NCBI GenBank assembly: GCA_009809945.1 | Contig: WTPW01001265.1 | Span: 6,208 to 70,207, forward strand | From: Gigaspora margarita | Lineage: Eukaryota > Glomeromycota > Glomeromycetes > Diversisporales > Gigasporaceae | Direction: 5' to 3' | Length of the DNA stretch: 64,000 bases | Part shown: positions 10,683 to 21,599 of the stretch, in pieces | Numbering within the stretch: the stretch's first letter is position 1 | Layout of the letters: each line of letters starts with the position of its first letter | Translations under genes and position numbers: made by a program | Notes under the pieces: model-generated | The model's input: the letters and a program-made list of their open reading frames with translations, nothing else | Databases searched by the model: none | What the model was told of the DNA's origin: nothing

Positions 10683-12110
10683 ATATTAAATTACTAGATT
10701 GTAGGTCTATAGTTTATAATAAAATGATGTACACCTCATTGTTAATAAAATTCTCTTTCTTTTTTCGCTGATATTAAGTTACCAGCTTGTAGGTCTATAG
10801 TTTATCATAAAATGATGTATACACCTCATTGTTAGTAAAATTCTCTATTAAATGTTGTTTCACCGTTCTTCACTTTAAAATATCAGCAAGTATTTATGAC
10901 AATGTATACACTTATTGCCAATAGAATTTTCTGTTAAAAATATTACTTTATCATTTCATTTCTTATGGACTATCAGGGTGTAAGTATATAGTTTATTCAA
11001 AAAATAATGCACTTATTTATTGTTAATAGAATTTTCTATTAAATATTCATTCTCTGTTCTTCCATTAAAAATTACCAGTTCGAATACCAGTTCGAATACT
11101 AATTCGAATACCAGTTCGAATATCAGTTCGAATACTCGTTCGAATACCAGTCCGTATACCAGTCCGTAAATATATAGTTTATTCATAAAAATAATATACG
11201 CGTTTGTTGCTAAAAGATTTCTTACAAATATTAATCTCTTCTTTTTTTCGCTCATATTAAATTACCAGCTTGTAGGTCTATAGTTTATCATAAAATGAAG
11301 CATACACCTAATTGTTAGTAAATTCTCTATTAAATATTGCTATTCTGTTCTTTCAACTTAAATTACCAGCCAGTAAGTATATAGTTTATTCTGTGACAAT
11401 GTAGACACTTATTTCCAATAGAATTTTCTATTAAATATTACTTCTTTGTATATATTTATTGTCGTTAAATATTATTCTCTGTTCTTTATTTTAAATTACC
11501 AGTCCGTGAGTAATAGTTTATTCATAAAATGATGCGTATACATTTTATTGTCAAAAGAATTCTCTATTAAATATTACTTTTACTTTAAATTACAGTCCGT
11601 AAGTGTATATAAAATAATGTATACAATTTATTGTCAATAGAATTTTCTATTAAATATTTCTTCTCTGTTCTTTTTTAAATTACCAGTTCGAATACCAGTC
11701 TGAATACCAGTTCGAATACCAGTCTGAATACCAATTCGAAAACCAGTACATATACCAGTCCGTAAGTATATGGTTTATTCATAAAATAATATACGCATTT
11801 TCTGCAAGAATTTCTTACAAATATTAATCTCTGTTTTTTTCGCTGATATTAAATTACTAGTCTGTAAGATATAATTTATTCATAAAATGATGTATACTTC
11901 ATTGTCAATAGAACTTCCTATTAAATATTACTTCTACGTTTTTTATTTTTACCAGTCTGTAAGTATATAGTTTATTTCATAAAATATAGATGTATACATT
12001 TCTAAATTGCCAGTTTGTAAGTATATAGTTTATTTATAAATAATATACGCAATTTTTTGTCAATAGAATTTTTTATTAAGTATTAATTCTTTGTTTATTC
12101 GCCTATGTGG
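10683..12110 (+). repeat. Intron-shaped tandem array, family 1, block 2
   Basis: About twelve full units with junction triplets att, ctt, caa, ggt, ctt, cca, tcc, tcc, tct, tct and ttt. Two runs of a 12-mer (CAG-TTC-GAATAC, 11075-11168 and 11684-11762) interrupt the full-length units. Each 12-mer equals a unit reduced to its junction: triplet, G, then the AATACCAG end. The segment 11495-11870 is almost repeated at 16030-16400. The minus-strand frame with many FELV repeats is only the translation of the 12-mers. Confidence 0.85.
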
Positions 12111-12115
12111 TAAAT

Positions 12116-12251
12116 ACTTGTTATTTAATGGATATCGGTGAACACGGTGTATTCCACAGAATAATAGTAAAATTACGTGGCCGAAGGCCACGTGGTTTAC
12201 TATTATTCTATGGAATACACTGTGTTCACCGATATTCATAAAATAACTAGT
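12116..12251. repeat. 136 bp near-perfect palindrome
   Basis: Arms GATATCGGTGAACACGGTGT and its complement meet at a GC-rich centre, ACGTGGCCGAAGGCCACGT. It directly abuts the left end of the composite element at 12250 and is probably a separate foldback insertion. Confidence 0.75.
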
Positions 12252-12277
12252 TTATCCCATGGGTACGACGTAACAAT

Positions 12278-12783
12278 GGGGTGCGCGGTATACTATGTAA
12301 ATCAAAACTATATGTGGTATCATATAAAAATCTATTATCAAATTTTTTTTCGGATTGCGATCGATAGGTAATAATTTTTTAATAATTAATACAAATTTTT
12401 AAATAGATGTACAGACCTAACGGTTCGATAGTTTTAGATAAATTTTCGCAAAGACTAATATTACATCTCTACAAACAAAGCTATAGAATCATTTCGTTTA
12501 TTCAAGCATGAAAAAACTGTAATATGCTATGTATTTTTTTCTTAAAGTGGCAAAAAAGAAAGGACTTAATTTAGTTTCGTTTTTAAAGAAATGACTCTAT
12601 AGCTTTGTTTGTAGGGACGTAATATTAGTCTTTGCAAAGTATTATCCAAAACTATCGAACCGTTAGGGCTGTACATCTGTTTAAAATTTGTATTAATTAT
12701 TATTTATCGATCGAAAAATTCTTTAATAAATTTTATTATATGACCACTTATAGTTTTGATTTACATAGTATACCGCGCACCCT
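12278..12783. mobile_element. MITE with GGGTGCGCGGTATAC ends, copy 1
   Basis: Ends GGGTGCGCGGTATAC and GTATACCGCGCACCC are inverted; inner arms (GTACAGACCTAACGGTTCGA and its partner) pair too. Copy 2 at 13967-14466 appears identical over its length by eye. An ambiguous base (12786) follows directly, so an assembly artefact must be considered. Confidence 0.7.
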
Positions 12784-13073
12784 AANTCAATTTTGGAATT
12801 TAATAAGAATTTGATTCTCTTTAGCTCTAGTAATATTTCAGATTTCTTTTATTAAATATATATACAATAATAATATTTTTTTATTTGCGATATAAATACA
12901 TTAAAAAATGTAAAACAGTTTAAAGCTCCCCATAATACAGTAATAACATATAACATATTAAGCTTTGTGGCCCGTAGAACTGTTTACAATATATATCAGA
13001 TATCTAATTCTGGTCATTCAGAGAACGTTATACGTATCATTCATATGATTGGTTAATTTTGATAGCAGATAAT

Positions 13074-13373
13074 AAGAACACCTCCAAAAATTCTGCGCAA
13101 CAAATCAGATTTCGAGATCAGGTGTAACGTTACACGATCAGGAAAATTCAAAACAAACGTTCGCTTTGTAAAAAATCGCTTGTTTTCGAAAAGCCGCATA
13201 AGAAACCACCTTTTGTATTCTAACAAAAAAAATTCCTCTTCAAATTTTAGTATATACAGCTACTTTTACTATATTCTAATTATAATGTTAAGTTTATTAC
13301 TCAATTAGATTGTTTTGATTTCACGTTACGCCTGATCTACGATTCTGATTGGCTAATTTTTGGAGGTGTTCTT
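13074..13373. mobile_element. MITE with AAGAACACCTCCAAAAATT ends
   Basis: Left AAGAACACCTCCAAAAATT and right AATTTTTGGAGGTGTTCTT are perfect inverted ends of a ~300 bp element. GATCAGG-TGTAACGTTACAC near the left and a CGTTACGCCTGATC partner near the right extend the pairing. No target duplication is obvious. Confidence 0.65.
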
Positions 13374-13861
13374 GGCATAGTAGATAATGATAACTAGATA
13401 ATGATAGATCTACCCGTGATTTCTCGTGATAATTAACCAATCAAAATACATAATTTTAATTAGTACCACAGTATTAGAAGGCGAAAAAAGAAGCTTATAA
13501 ATTAATAAATACATGCAAAATAATTTTTTACTTATATTTAGAGAATAGATAGATATGTGTAAAGTGGGCAAATGTGATATTTATTACTCATAAACCCAAG
13601 CTCATTAGACTAAAATTTTAATTGAAAGAACCGACCAACTTTAAATATTAAGAGCTTGTACCTATTCAAATTAAACAGTTAGAAATAAAAGTTTATTTAA
13701 ATCTAACGTAATAAAATAGTTATGGACGAAAATGTTTCTAAGTGCCTTTACTCTACAGTTTAAGTACTATCAGTCGTGTCGTAGATGATAACTGATTATT
13801 CATCTACTAAAGACTCGACTGATAATTTTGTTATCCGACGTAAGCACTGAATTATTTCCGT

Positions 13862-13962
13862 ATAACTTATTCGACCACCTCCTAATACAATATGCAAATC
13901 TTCACTCACCTCATAAGAGGTGAGTGAATTTTGTATAATGTATAGGTGACCGAATAAGTTAC
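13862..13962. repeat. ~100 bp foldback
   Basis: ATAACTTATTCG...ACCACCT pairs with AGGTGACCGAATAAGTTA, and the centre TTCACTCACCTC pairs with GAGGTGAGTGAA. It abuts copy 2 of the GGGTGCGCGG MITE. Confidence 0.65.
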
Positions 13963-13966
13963 ATAG

Positions 13967-14466
13967 GCGCGGTATACTATGTAAATCAAAACTATATGTG
14001 GTATCATATAAAAATCTATTATCAAATTTTTTTTCGGATTGCGATCGATAGGTAATAATTTTTTAATAATTAATACAAATTTTTAAATAGATGTACAGAC
14101 CTAACGGTTCGATAGTTTTAGATAAATTTTCGCAAAGACTAATATTACATCTCTACAAACAAAGCTATAGAATCATTTCGTTTATTCAAGCATGAAAAAA
14201 CTGTAATATGCTATGTATTTTTTTCTTAAAGTGGCAAAAAAGAAAGGACTTAATTTAGTTTCGTTTTTAAAGAAATGACTCTATAGCTTTGTTTGTAGGG
14301 ACGTAATATTAGTCTTTGCAAAGTATTATCCAAAACTATCGAACCGTTAGGGCTGTACATCTGTTTAAAATTTGTATTAATTATTATTTATCGATCGAAA
14401 AATTCTTTAATAAATTTTATTATATGACCACTTATAGTTTTGATTTACATAGTATACCGCGCACCC
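13967..14466. mobile_element. MITE with GGGTGCGCGGTATAC ends, copy 2
   Basis: Second copy of the element at 12278-12783, same orientation, no difference seen by eye in the shared ~495 bp. Its left end lacks the first few bases. Such identity in an otherwise decayed region means a recent move, a recent local duplication or a misassembly. Confidence 0.7.
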
Positions 14467-14470
14467 TAAC

Positions 14471-15383
14471 GTAACAACCCGTGCAACACGTCATTCAATA
14501 AACTTCAGCTACTGTAGTAATTTAAACTTTATTTCAATAATTGATCTATTTATTTTTTTATTTAAAAAAAAATTAAAATAAAAATCGAATGCGAGAAACA
14601 GTAATATCACAATAATTGAAGAAATTTTCAAATTGCAGAAATCTCTTGTGTAAAGAATACTACAATAACAAGTGTATTAAATGGCTTGCCTCGACCAGTT
14701 TCATAAAGCTATCAAGTATGAAAACGAATTTAACAATTTAATTCTTCAAACTCAAGCTCTCCTATTATCTTTGGAACCTTCGGCACATTAAAGACTACTT
14801 TTAAATGATATTTTTAGACGTTACTCGCTTTTAACCTTTTAGAACATTAAAAAACGTGATAATAATATAAAAATAAAAAAAATAAATTAATATTTTTAAA
14901 TATTTAAATAAAACTTTTTTTTATTGAATAAAAAATTAATAAAGTACATCAAAATTCTTCTATAACAAGTTTAAAACCTTTAGTATCTAGTAAAGTCCTT
15001 CCTGCTTACAACAATTTTAAAACCTTCGACCTAATAAATTCTTTCGTCTGTCTATAACAATTTTAAAACACTTCGAACCTATTATAGTAATTTGTCTTCC
15101 TATGACAATTTTAAAACCCACTGGACCTCAAAACACAATTTTAAAACCTACGATCTAGTAAACATGATTATTTTGAGACCCGTAAAGAAATACTAAGTCT
15201 AGTTGATTACATAACCGTGAGCTTTGTTCACGAGCTTTAACTTTTAATTAGGATTTACTGTAAACAAAAATTTTAAAGATCAAAAACTTAACTTTAATCA
15301 CCGGTCTATATGAAAATCATGTGTCACATGATTGTCATATAGACCGGTGTGAATAACTTAGAAAAAAAAGCACGGGTTGTTAC
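14471..15383. mobile_element. Inner element with GTAACAACCCGTGC ends
   Basis: GTAACAACCCGTGC at the left and GCACGGGTTGTTAC at the right are inverted. The right terminus merges with that of the outer element (GTACTATGTAACAACCCGTGC read on the other strand), so this is most likely the body of that element, cut off from its left end by the 12278-14466 insertions. Inside are degenerate AACAATTTTAAAACCT repeats (about 14960-15150) and a hairpin at 15299-15349 (ACCGGTCTATATGA). No coding frame is seen. Confidence 0.55.
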
Positions 15384-15405
15384 ATAGTACCCATGGGATA
15401 AACTA

Positions 15406-17303
15406 CAGTACTAAACGGTAATTATAGTTTATAAATGATGTATATAATTTATTGTCAATAGAATTCTCTATTAAATATTTCTTCCACTTTAATCACCAGT
15501 TCGAATACAAGTCTGAATACTAGTTCGAATACTAGTCTGAATACCAATCCAAAAACAAGTCCGTATACCAGTTCGTATGTGTATAGTTCATTCATGAAAT
15601 AATACGCATTTTGCTGCAAGATTTTCTTACTAATATTAAATTACTAGTCGAAGGTAAGATATAATGTATTCATAAAATGATGTATACTTTATTGTCAATA
15701 GAATTTCCTATTAAATATTGCTTTTCTGTTTTTTTTTATTGTTGCCAGTTAGTAAGTATATAGTTTATTTCATAAAATATAGATGTACACATTTATTGTC
15801 AATAAAATTCTTTAACTTTTCTGTCTATATTCTAAATTACCAGTTAGTAAGTATATAGTTTATTTATAAATAATGTATATACGCAATTTTTCGTCTGTAG
15901 AATTCTCCATTAATATTAATTTTTGTTCTTTCACTTTTAATTACTAGTCCGTAAGTTTATAGTTTATTCATAAAATAATATTTCAATAAAATTTTTACTT
16001 TTAAATATCTCAACTCATGTTAAATTACCAGTCCGTAAGTATATAGTTTATTCATAAAATGACGCGTATACATTTTATTGTCAAAAGAATTCTCTATTAA
16101 ATATTACTTCTCTGTTTTTACTTTAAATTACAGTCCGTAAGTGTATATAAAATAATGTATACAATTTATTGTCAATAGAATTTTCTATTAAATATTTCTT
16201 CTCTGTTCTTCTATTTTAAATTACAAGTTCGGATACCAGTCTGAATACCAGTTCGAATACCAGTCTGAATACCAATCTGAAAACCAGTCCGTATGCCAGT
16301 CCGTAAGTATATGGTTTATAATATACGCATTTTGCTAAGAATTTCTTACAAACATATAAATCTGTTTTTTCGCGCATATTAAATTACTAGGCTGTAAGAT
16401 ATAATTTATTCATTCATAAAATTGTGCATAATTTATTGTTAATAAAATCCTATTAAATATTACTTCTACATTTTTTATTTTTACCAGTCTCTCCATTACA
16501 TATTTAGTGTGTAAGTAATAAAACAATATATACAATATATTATCGATAAAATTCTCTATTAAATATTACTTCTCTATGTTCATCATAATCACCAGGGAGT
16601 AAGTATATAGTTTATTATAATTCACACATTTGTCATATAATTCTCCATTAAATATTGTATCTTTTTTCACTTTAAATTACCAGTCAGTGAGTATATCTGA
16701 TATAGTGTATTCATAAATAAATAATGTACACATTTTATCATCGATATAATTATTCATTGAAAATATTATTTCTCTATTCTTTCACTTACGCATTAAATTA
16801 CAAGGGCGTAAGTATATCTGTAGTTATTCATAAATAGTGCATACATTTTTATCATTAATAAATTCTCTATAAATAATATTTTCTTTACGTGTCAAATAAT
16901 TAGTGTGTAAGTATATGGTAATTCATAACATCATGCTCACATTTTCCCATCAGTATAACTATCAATTAAATATTATTTCACTTCCTAATTCTAGTGTGTA
17001 AGTGTATGGTTTATTAATAAATTAATGTACAAATTTATGCTAATATAATTTTTTGTTAAATATTACTCTCTATTCTTCATTTTAAATTTCTAGTATGTAA
17101 GTAGATCAGTTATTCATAAATTATGCTCACATTTTATCATGAATAGAATTTTGTATTAAATGTTAGTCTTAATTTCACTTATACGTTAAATTACCAGGGA
17201 GTAAATATAGTTCATTCATAAAATCACATATATTTTATCGTCAGTAGAATTCTCCATTAAATCTTATTTATTTGTCCTTTCACTTATGTGTTAAAATTAT
17301 CAG
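15406..17303 (+). repeat. Intron-shaped tandem array, family 1, block 3, ending at the kinase
   Basis: About eighteen units. Junction triplets include tta, tta, tcc, tcc, tcc, gct, gga, tca, ggc, tgt, tgt, tat and gga. Two typical units measure 98 bp (16036-16133) and 91 bp (16137-16227). 12-mer runs lie at 15500-15573 and 16228-16305. One junction near 16490 has a longer spacer. The last unit ends TTAAAATTATCAG at 17303 and the next base starts the first kinase-coding exon, so at least this acceptor is probably real. Confidence 0.85.
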
Positions 17304-18365
17304 CCACATGAAGTGGTGTAAAGAATTTAATTTGAAAGAATACCTTATGATAGTTTGATTGGCAAGGAAAGATTGGGGCGTGGAGAATTTGGAACAGTGT
17401 ATCGAGCAACATCTCTTTCGTTAGGTTACGTTGCTATTAAGGAAGTAGATTCAGAAAAGGATGAAAAGGCTCAAAAGATTTTTATAAAAGAGGTATATTT
17501 TTTAAATACCAATATAATATTTATTATTTATAATTTTTCTAAAATATAATGATATTTTAGCTTAAACAACTCAGTAGATCTAGTCATGTACGAATTATTA
17601 AATTTTATGGGATTAGTCTCGGTAAGCTGTTTATAATTGCATACTATCATGAATTTGCAGCAAATTCTAAATATATTTGTTAAAATTTTTCTTATAAGAT
17701 TCGCAAAAGAAAACACATTATATTGTAATGGAATATGCAAACAATGGAACTTTACGTGATTATCTACGAAGTTATGAATTAAAATGGCCAGAGAAAATTC
17801 TATTAGCGAGCCAAATAGCTGAAGGAATGACTGATCTTCATAGCATAGACATCATACCTCGCGATTTGGTAAATTATCTAATTTTATTGAATCATTATAT
17901 AAGTTTTATAAAAAATATCAAGTTATTTATAAATATAATTTCGAAATTTAGCACACTTTGAACATTCTTATCCATGATAAAAGTGTTAAAATATCTGATT
18001 TTGGACTTTCAAAAAACCTGAATAGCTCAGCAACAACTAGTAGCAAAGGGTTTTATGGAGTAATGCCTTTTATTGATCCTCGTAAACTTGACGTATACAG
18101 CATTGGAGTTTTGATGTGGGAAATTTCCAGCAATGGACAACCTCCATTTGGTCAAAGTAACGATCCTTATGGTCTCTTAATTAAACTTATTACAGGTTCA
18201 CGTGAAGAGCCAATAGCAGGAACGCCTAACCAATACATTGACCTTTACTCAGAATGTTGGGATTATGAACCAAATAACCGTCCTTCGATGGAAGAAATTT
18301 TTCGACGATTAAATTCCTTGATACTGGACTCTAAATATGATGAAACAAATCTTATTTCGTTTTAA
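17304..18365 (+). pseudogene. Glomeromycotina-type protein kinase gene, four exons, probably decaying
   Basis: Protein kinase catalytic domain of the tyrosine-kinase-like type expanded in arbuscular mycorrhizal fungi. Exons: 17304-17492, 17561-17621, 17699-17868, 17952-18365; the introns (GTATAT..TTTTAG, GTAAGC..TATAAG, GTAAAT..TTTAG) keep the frame. About 265 residues: glycine loop GRGEFG, VAIK lysine, MEYANNGTLRDYL hinge, HTLNIL, SDFGLSK, DVYSIGVLMWEIS, CWDYEPNNRPSMEEIF. Oddities: the catalytic-loop HRD reads PRD; the stretch normally between FIDPRK and SDVYS (about 15 residues) is missing; upstream of IPYDSLIGKERLG a one-base loss shifts the frame (KEFNLK before, RIPYDS after) and there is no clear start codon upstream in phase. 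A pseudokinase with alternative 5' exons is the other possibility. The upstream acceptor belongs to the intron-shaped array. Confidence 0.85.
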
Positions 18366-18879
18366 TTTTTAATACTCTAGTAAAGAATTTTAAATAATAT
18401 TTATTATAATCAAAATTAACATATATAGAAATTAAATGAACTAAATAGCTTATCTTAAAATATTTTGACTGATAGATGAATTATAATGCTTTAGATAAAA
18501 ATCATAACAATATTACCGGTATTGAAATTTGTTTAAGTATTCCTCTTATTGATTAATTATTATAAGCATAAAAATTAGAATTTAGTCAAAAAATTTTCAT
18601 GTGAAAGCAAATGCTCAAACAATCCTTATAACTAGGAAAATTTGATATCGATTTTGGAAAATTATTACGACTTTACTATCGTTTGGGAATGTTTGCCGAG
18701 TTTTAGCTCTAATAATGACGTCAGTTTGCTGCATGGACTTGAAAATAAAAATGAAATTCTTATCTTAATGATTATTAGCATTATCTTAGTAAGAAACATA
18801 AAATTATGCGATTTTTATTTTCACATGAATTTTCATTAGGGGCATGCAATTTATCACATGATTTTTATCATGGATACTA
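18366..18879. other. Kinase downstream region
   Basis: No gene seen. AT-rich 3' flank; AATAAT and ATTAAATGAAC motifs occur but no convincing polyadenylation signal can be chosen. The 65-codon frame at 18642-18839 has no family features. Confidence 0.4.
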
Positions 18880-19692
18880 GGTGTCCAGGATTATGATGCG
18901 GCATAATATGCGCATAATTTGACCTGTATCACATACGCATTATGCGTAATAAAATTCTATAAAATCTTATGATTCACAATATTTTACTAATTAATTCTAA
19001 CTTCATGAACTAAGTAAACTTGTTTAGCACCAAAAAATACATATACAAGTTAATAATTTAATTATTATATAATACAAGTTATTTGAATAAATTTGCATAT
19101 TTGAGCAAGATTTGTTTATTTGAATTATTTGTTAGATAATTAATCATTTAAATAGTTGTCAAATATAAATATTATTAAATAACATATCTAAATACGTCAC
19201 ATAAAGTTGCATAATTTGGGACATTTCACATAATATGAGTGTACTAGTTTGTGGCCAATGAAATTGCTCAAAATAGAATAAAAAGTTAGGGTTTGGAACT
19301 GGTGTATTTTTCACTAGTTAAAACTGGCTTATCGGTTAGCATATGAAAACAAAACCAGTTCCAAATTCTATATAAACAGGACAAATAACTAATCATGGCA
19401 CTTTAAATAATTTTCTTTGATCAATTTTAAGCAGTATATGTACACATATACTATATATTAATATACAAGATAAAAAACCTAAATAGATATTTAAAAATTT
19501 TAATATCTTATTTAGATATCTGAGTATTCGCGCAGTTGTTAATATGTTTATAGAAATTTTTGCATAATTTGCATAATTGTGGTATAGCACATAATATGCT
19601 GCATATTTTAAGCTAAAACTTGCATAATTTGCATAATTTACAGATTGCCGCATGCATAATTTGACCATCCTCGCATCATAATCCTGGACACC
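18880..19692. mobile_element. TIR element with GGTGTCCAGGATTATGATGCG-type ends
   Basis: Left GGTGTCCAGGATTATGATGC and right GCATCATAATCCTGGACACC are inverted and flanked by CTA on both sides (3 bp, as in PIF/Harbinger, or a TA core). Subterminal GCATAATTTGCATAATT repeats near both ends produce the spurious NYANYA frame on the minus strand (19393-19668). It is 813 bp, non-autonomous. Confidence 0.75.
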
Positions 19693-19734
19693 CTAATGGA
19701 TACATGGTCAGGGTTGGTGATCACGTCTATATAG

Positions 19735-19870
19735 GATATATGATTTTTACAGGGCTATTTCCAAATTTCTAGGTCAGATACATTAGATCTAGGTTGGTGT
19801 TTAGCTCTAGTTGTTAGCAAGTTTATAGCAAAACAAGTTATGCACCTGCCTATACACTGGAGTTTAGTTA
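19735..19870. repeat. Fragment of a dispersed repeat (CTAGAGCTAAAC family)
   Basis: Contains AGATCTAGGTTGGTGTTTAG followed by CTCTAGTTGTTAGCA. The same block, in either orientation, recurs at 28285-28560, 28690-28945 and 29035-29290. Confidence 0.55.
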
Positions 19871-20103
19871 TCTATAATTTTTTTTCTAGTTGATTTAGTG
19901 TTGTCATTCTAAAATGCTAATAGGTAATTTAACTTTTGATTACTATTTTATTTTGTAGCATTCTTTTTTGTTTTAGTGTAATAATGAGATTTGATCTTGT
20001 TCTAATAGTTTTTGCTAGAATTTTGGTTTAATCTTAAGTGATTGGGTTCTGATTAATTTTGAAATTCATGAGGTAATATTAAGTATTAATAAAAGAATCA
20101 CAA

Positions 20104-20638
20104 TTAGGGGGCATCCATAAATAACGTTATGTACCCCTACATAGTAGCTCTTGACCCCCCTCTACTATATAAAAAAATTTTTAAAAATCCGTATGTTTAT
20201 ATATATAATTTTACAAAAACTTGAATATATAATGACTCAGTAATCCAATCTGGATGATTTTGGTACCATTCGATTCGTCTCTATGAGACTAATCCAATGG
20301 TACCAAAACCATTTTATTTGGATCACTGGATCACGTTTTATTAACGAAATACTATTGATTTTATAGTAATTTTATAAGAAAACATAATAACCAATAGTAT
20401 TTCGTTAATAAAACGTGATCCAGTGATCCAAATCAAATGAAATTGATACCATTCGATTCCTCTCCTCGAGACGGTTCGAATGGTACCAAATCATCCAATT
20501 TGGACCACTGAATCACGTTTTAGACAAATTTTTATAAAAAAATTGCGTTATGTTGGAGGGAACCCCCCCTACATATTGGAAAATCGTTATATTTTGGGGG
20601 ACCCCCCAAGCATAACGTTATTTATGGATGCCCCCTTA
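20104..20638. mobile_element. TIR element with GGGGGCATCCATAAATAACG ends
   Basis: Body 20107-20635. Ends GGGGGCATCCATAAATAACG and CGTTATTTATGGATGCCCCC are inverted and flanked by TTA on both sides, a 3 bp duplication as in PIF/Harbinger. Inside, a further palindrome (about 20225-20530) is made of TGGATCACTGGATCACG and TTGGTACCATTCGATTC motifs and centres on GTTTTATTAACGAAATACTA. Related GTGATCCAGTGACCAG / TTTTGGTACTATTCGAAT motifs occur in the MITE at 41067. No coding frame. Confidence 0.75.
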
Positions 20639-21599
20639 GGAGTATGAATAGGTTCTTTATATTTGGTTTTTTTTTCAGTTTGGTTTTATGGTCTTTATAT
20701 AATTTGTTAAGGGTAGAGTTCCAATTTAGTTCAATTCATCATCCATTTATCCGATAAACTATATCTGGTGTTACAACTAATAGGAGAGCTTATAGGGTTT
20801 TGGACCAATTTAGCTTTAATTATGAACAAATAGTGGTTAAGGTTAAATAATTTAAGTCAATAAGTAGCTGTGCGATGCAGTCACCCTAAACCATGAACGG
20901 ATGATGAACTATATAAATGCAAAATAGCACCTAGGGGCATTGTGAATAATGGCCAGGATTAAAGTTAATTCGATCAAAATTCGAAGTTACATTTTTGGGC
21001 ATTTATACAGTAAATCTAATCATTACTGCAACTTTTTATACTACCCCAAAAATTATGACGCATATTTGACAAATGTGTTAAAATGAGTTAAATGAGTTGA
21101 CCATGATTAACTATTTAATTATTTAAAATTTTTAATAAAAATATATATACCATAAAATGATCAACTTTAAAAATAGGAGGTGTGTTTAAGGTGAGGAGAT
21201 GGGTTTGATGTAATAATTATATTAGTTTGTTTAGGTTCAGGATTATTTTGATATGTGCGTCGTATAGTTGATACATAATAATTATTAATAATTCAAAAAT
21301 CAAATAGTAATTTGGGGTTCTTAATTTAGGTCCAATTATAAAAAGTGAAGTCATGTTTTGAAACATTAAATTGATATAGAGTAGCGGGTTAGTTATGTTT
21401 AAAAACTTTTGCACGCCCTATAAAAACTCGATATACAGAAATGCATGTATAAATACAAAATTGTATGCGGGTAAGCACAGGTTTCATAATCACTGCACAG
21501 AAACTGCACGGAAACTGATTATCCAAAAAATTTAATACACATTATCACATAAAAAGTTAAAATCTGTGCACTATCATGCATAGTATTATATTCATAATT
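20639..21599. other. Gene-free stretch
   Basis: AT-rich DNA without recognisable genes or elements. Frames at 21217-21414 show no family features. Confidence 0.4.

Larger units (their letters stand above)
12250..15403. mobile_element. Composite TIR element, TA target duplication
   Basis: Ends GTTTATCCCATGGGTAC and GTACCCATGGGATAAAC are inverted, continue as GTAACAA / TTGTTAC, and are flanked by TA on both sides, so a Tc1/mariner-like mechanism is likely. It splits the intron-shaped array. I see no transposase. The interior is patched with at least five smaller elements, listed separately, so the original element was probably about 1 kb (compare 14471-15383). Confidence 0.7.

Noticed and set aside
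11013-11255. Minus-strand frame with VFELVFELVFELV repeats
   Set aside because: Only the translation of the 12-mer run; long frames without stop are expected from a 12-base repeat.
1936-17303. CRISPR-like regular spacing of repeats
   Set aside because: Repeats and 'spacers' are inverted in proportion (about 95 bp unit, 3 bp spacer), the unit is diverged, there are no cas genes and the DNA is eukaryotic.
19393-19668. 91-codon minus-strand frame with NYANYA repeats
   Set aside because: Derived from GCATAATTTGCATAATT subterminal repeats of a TIR element.
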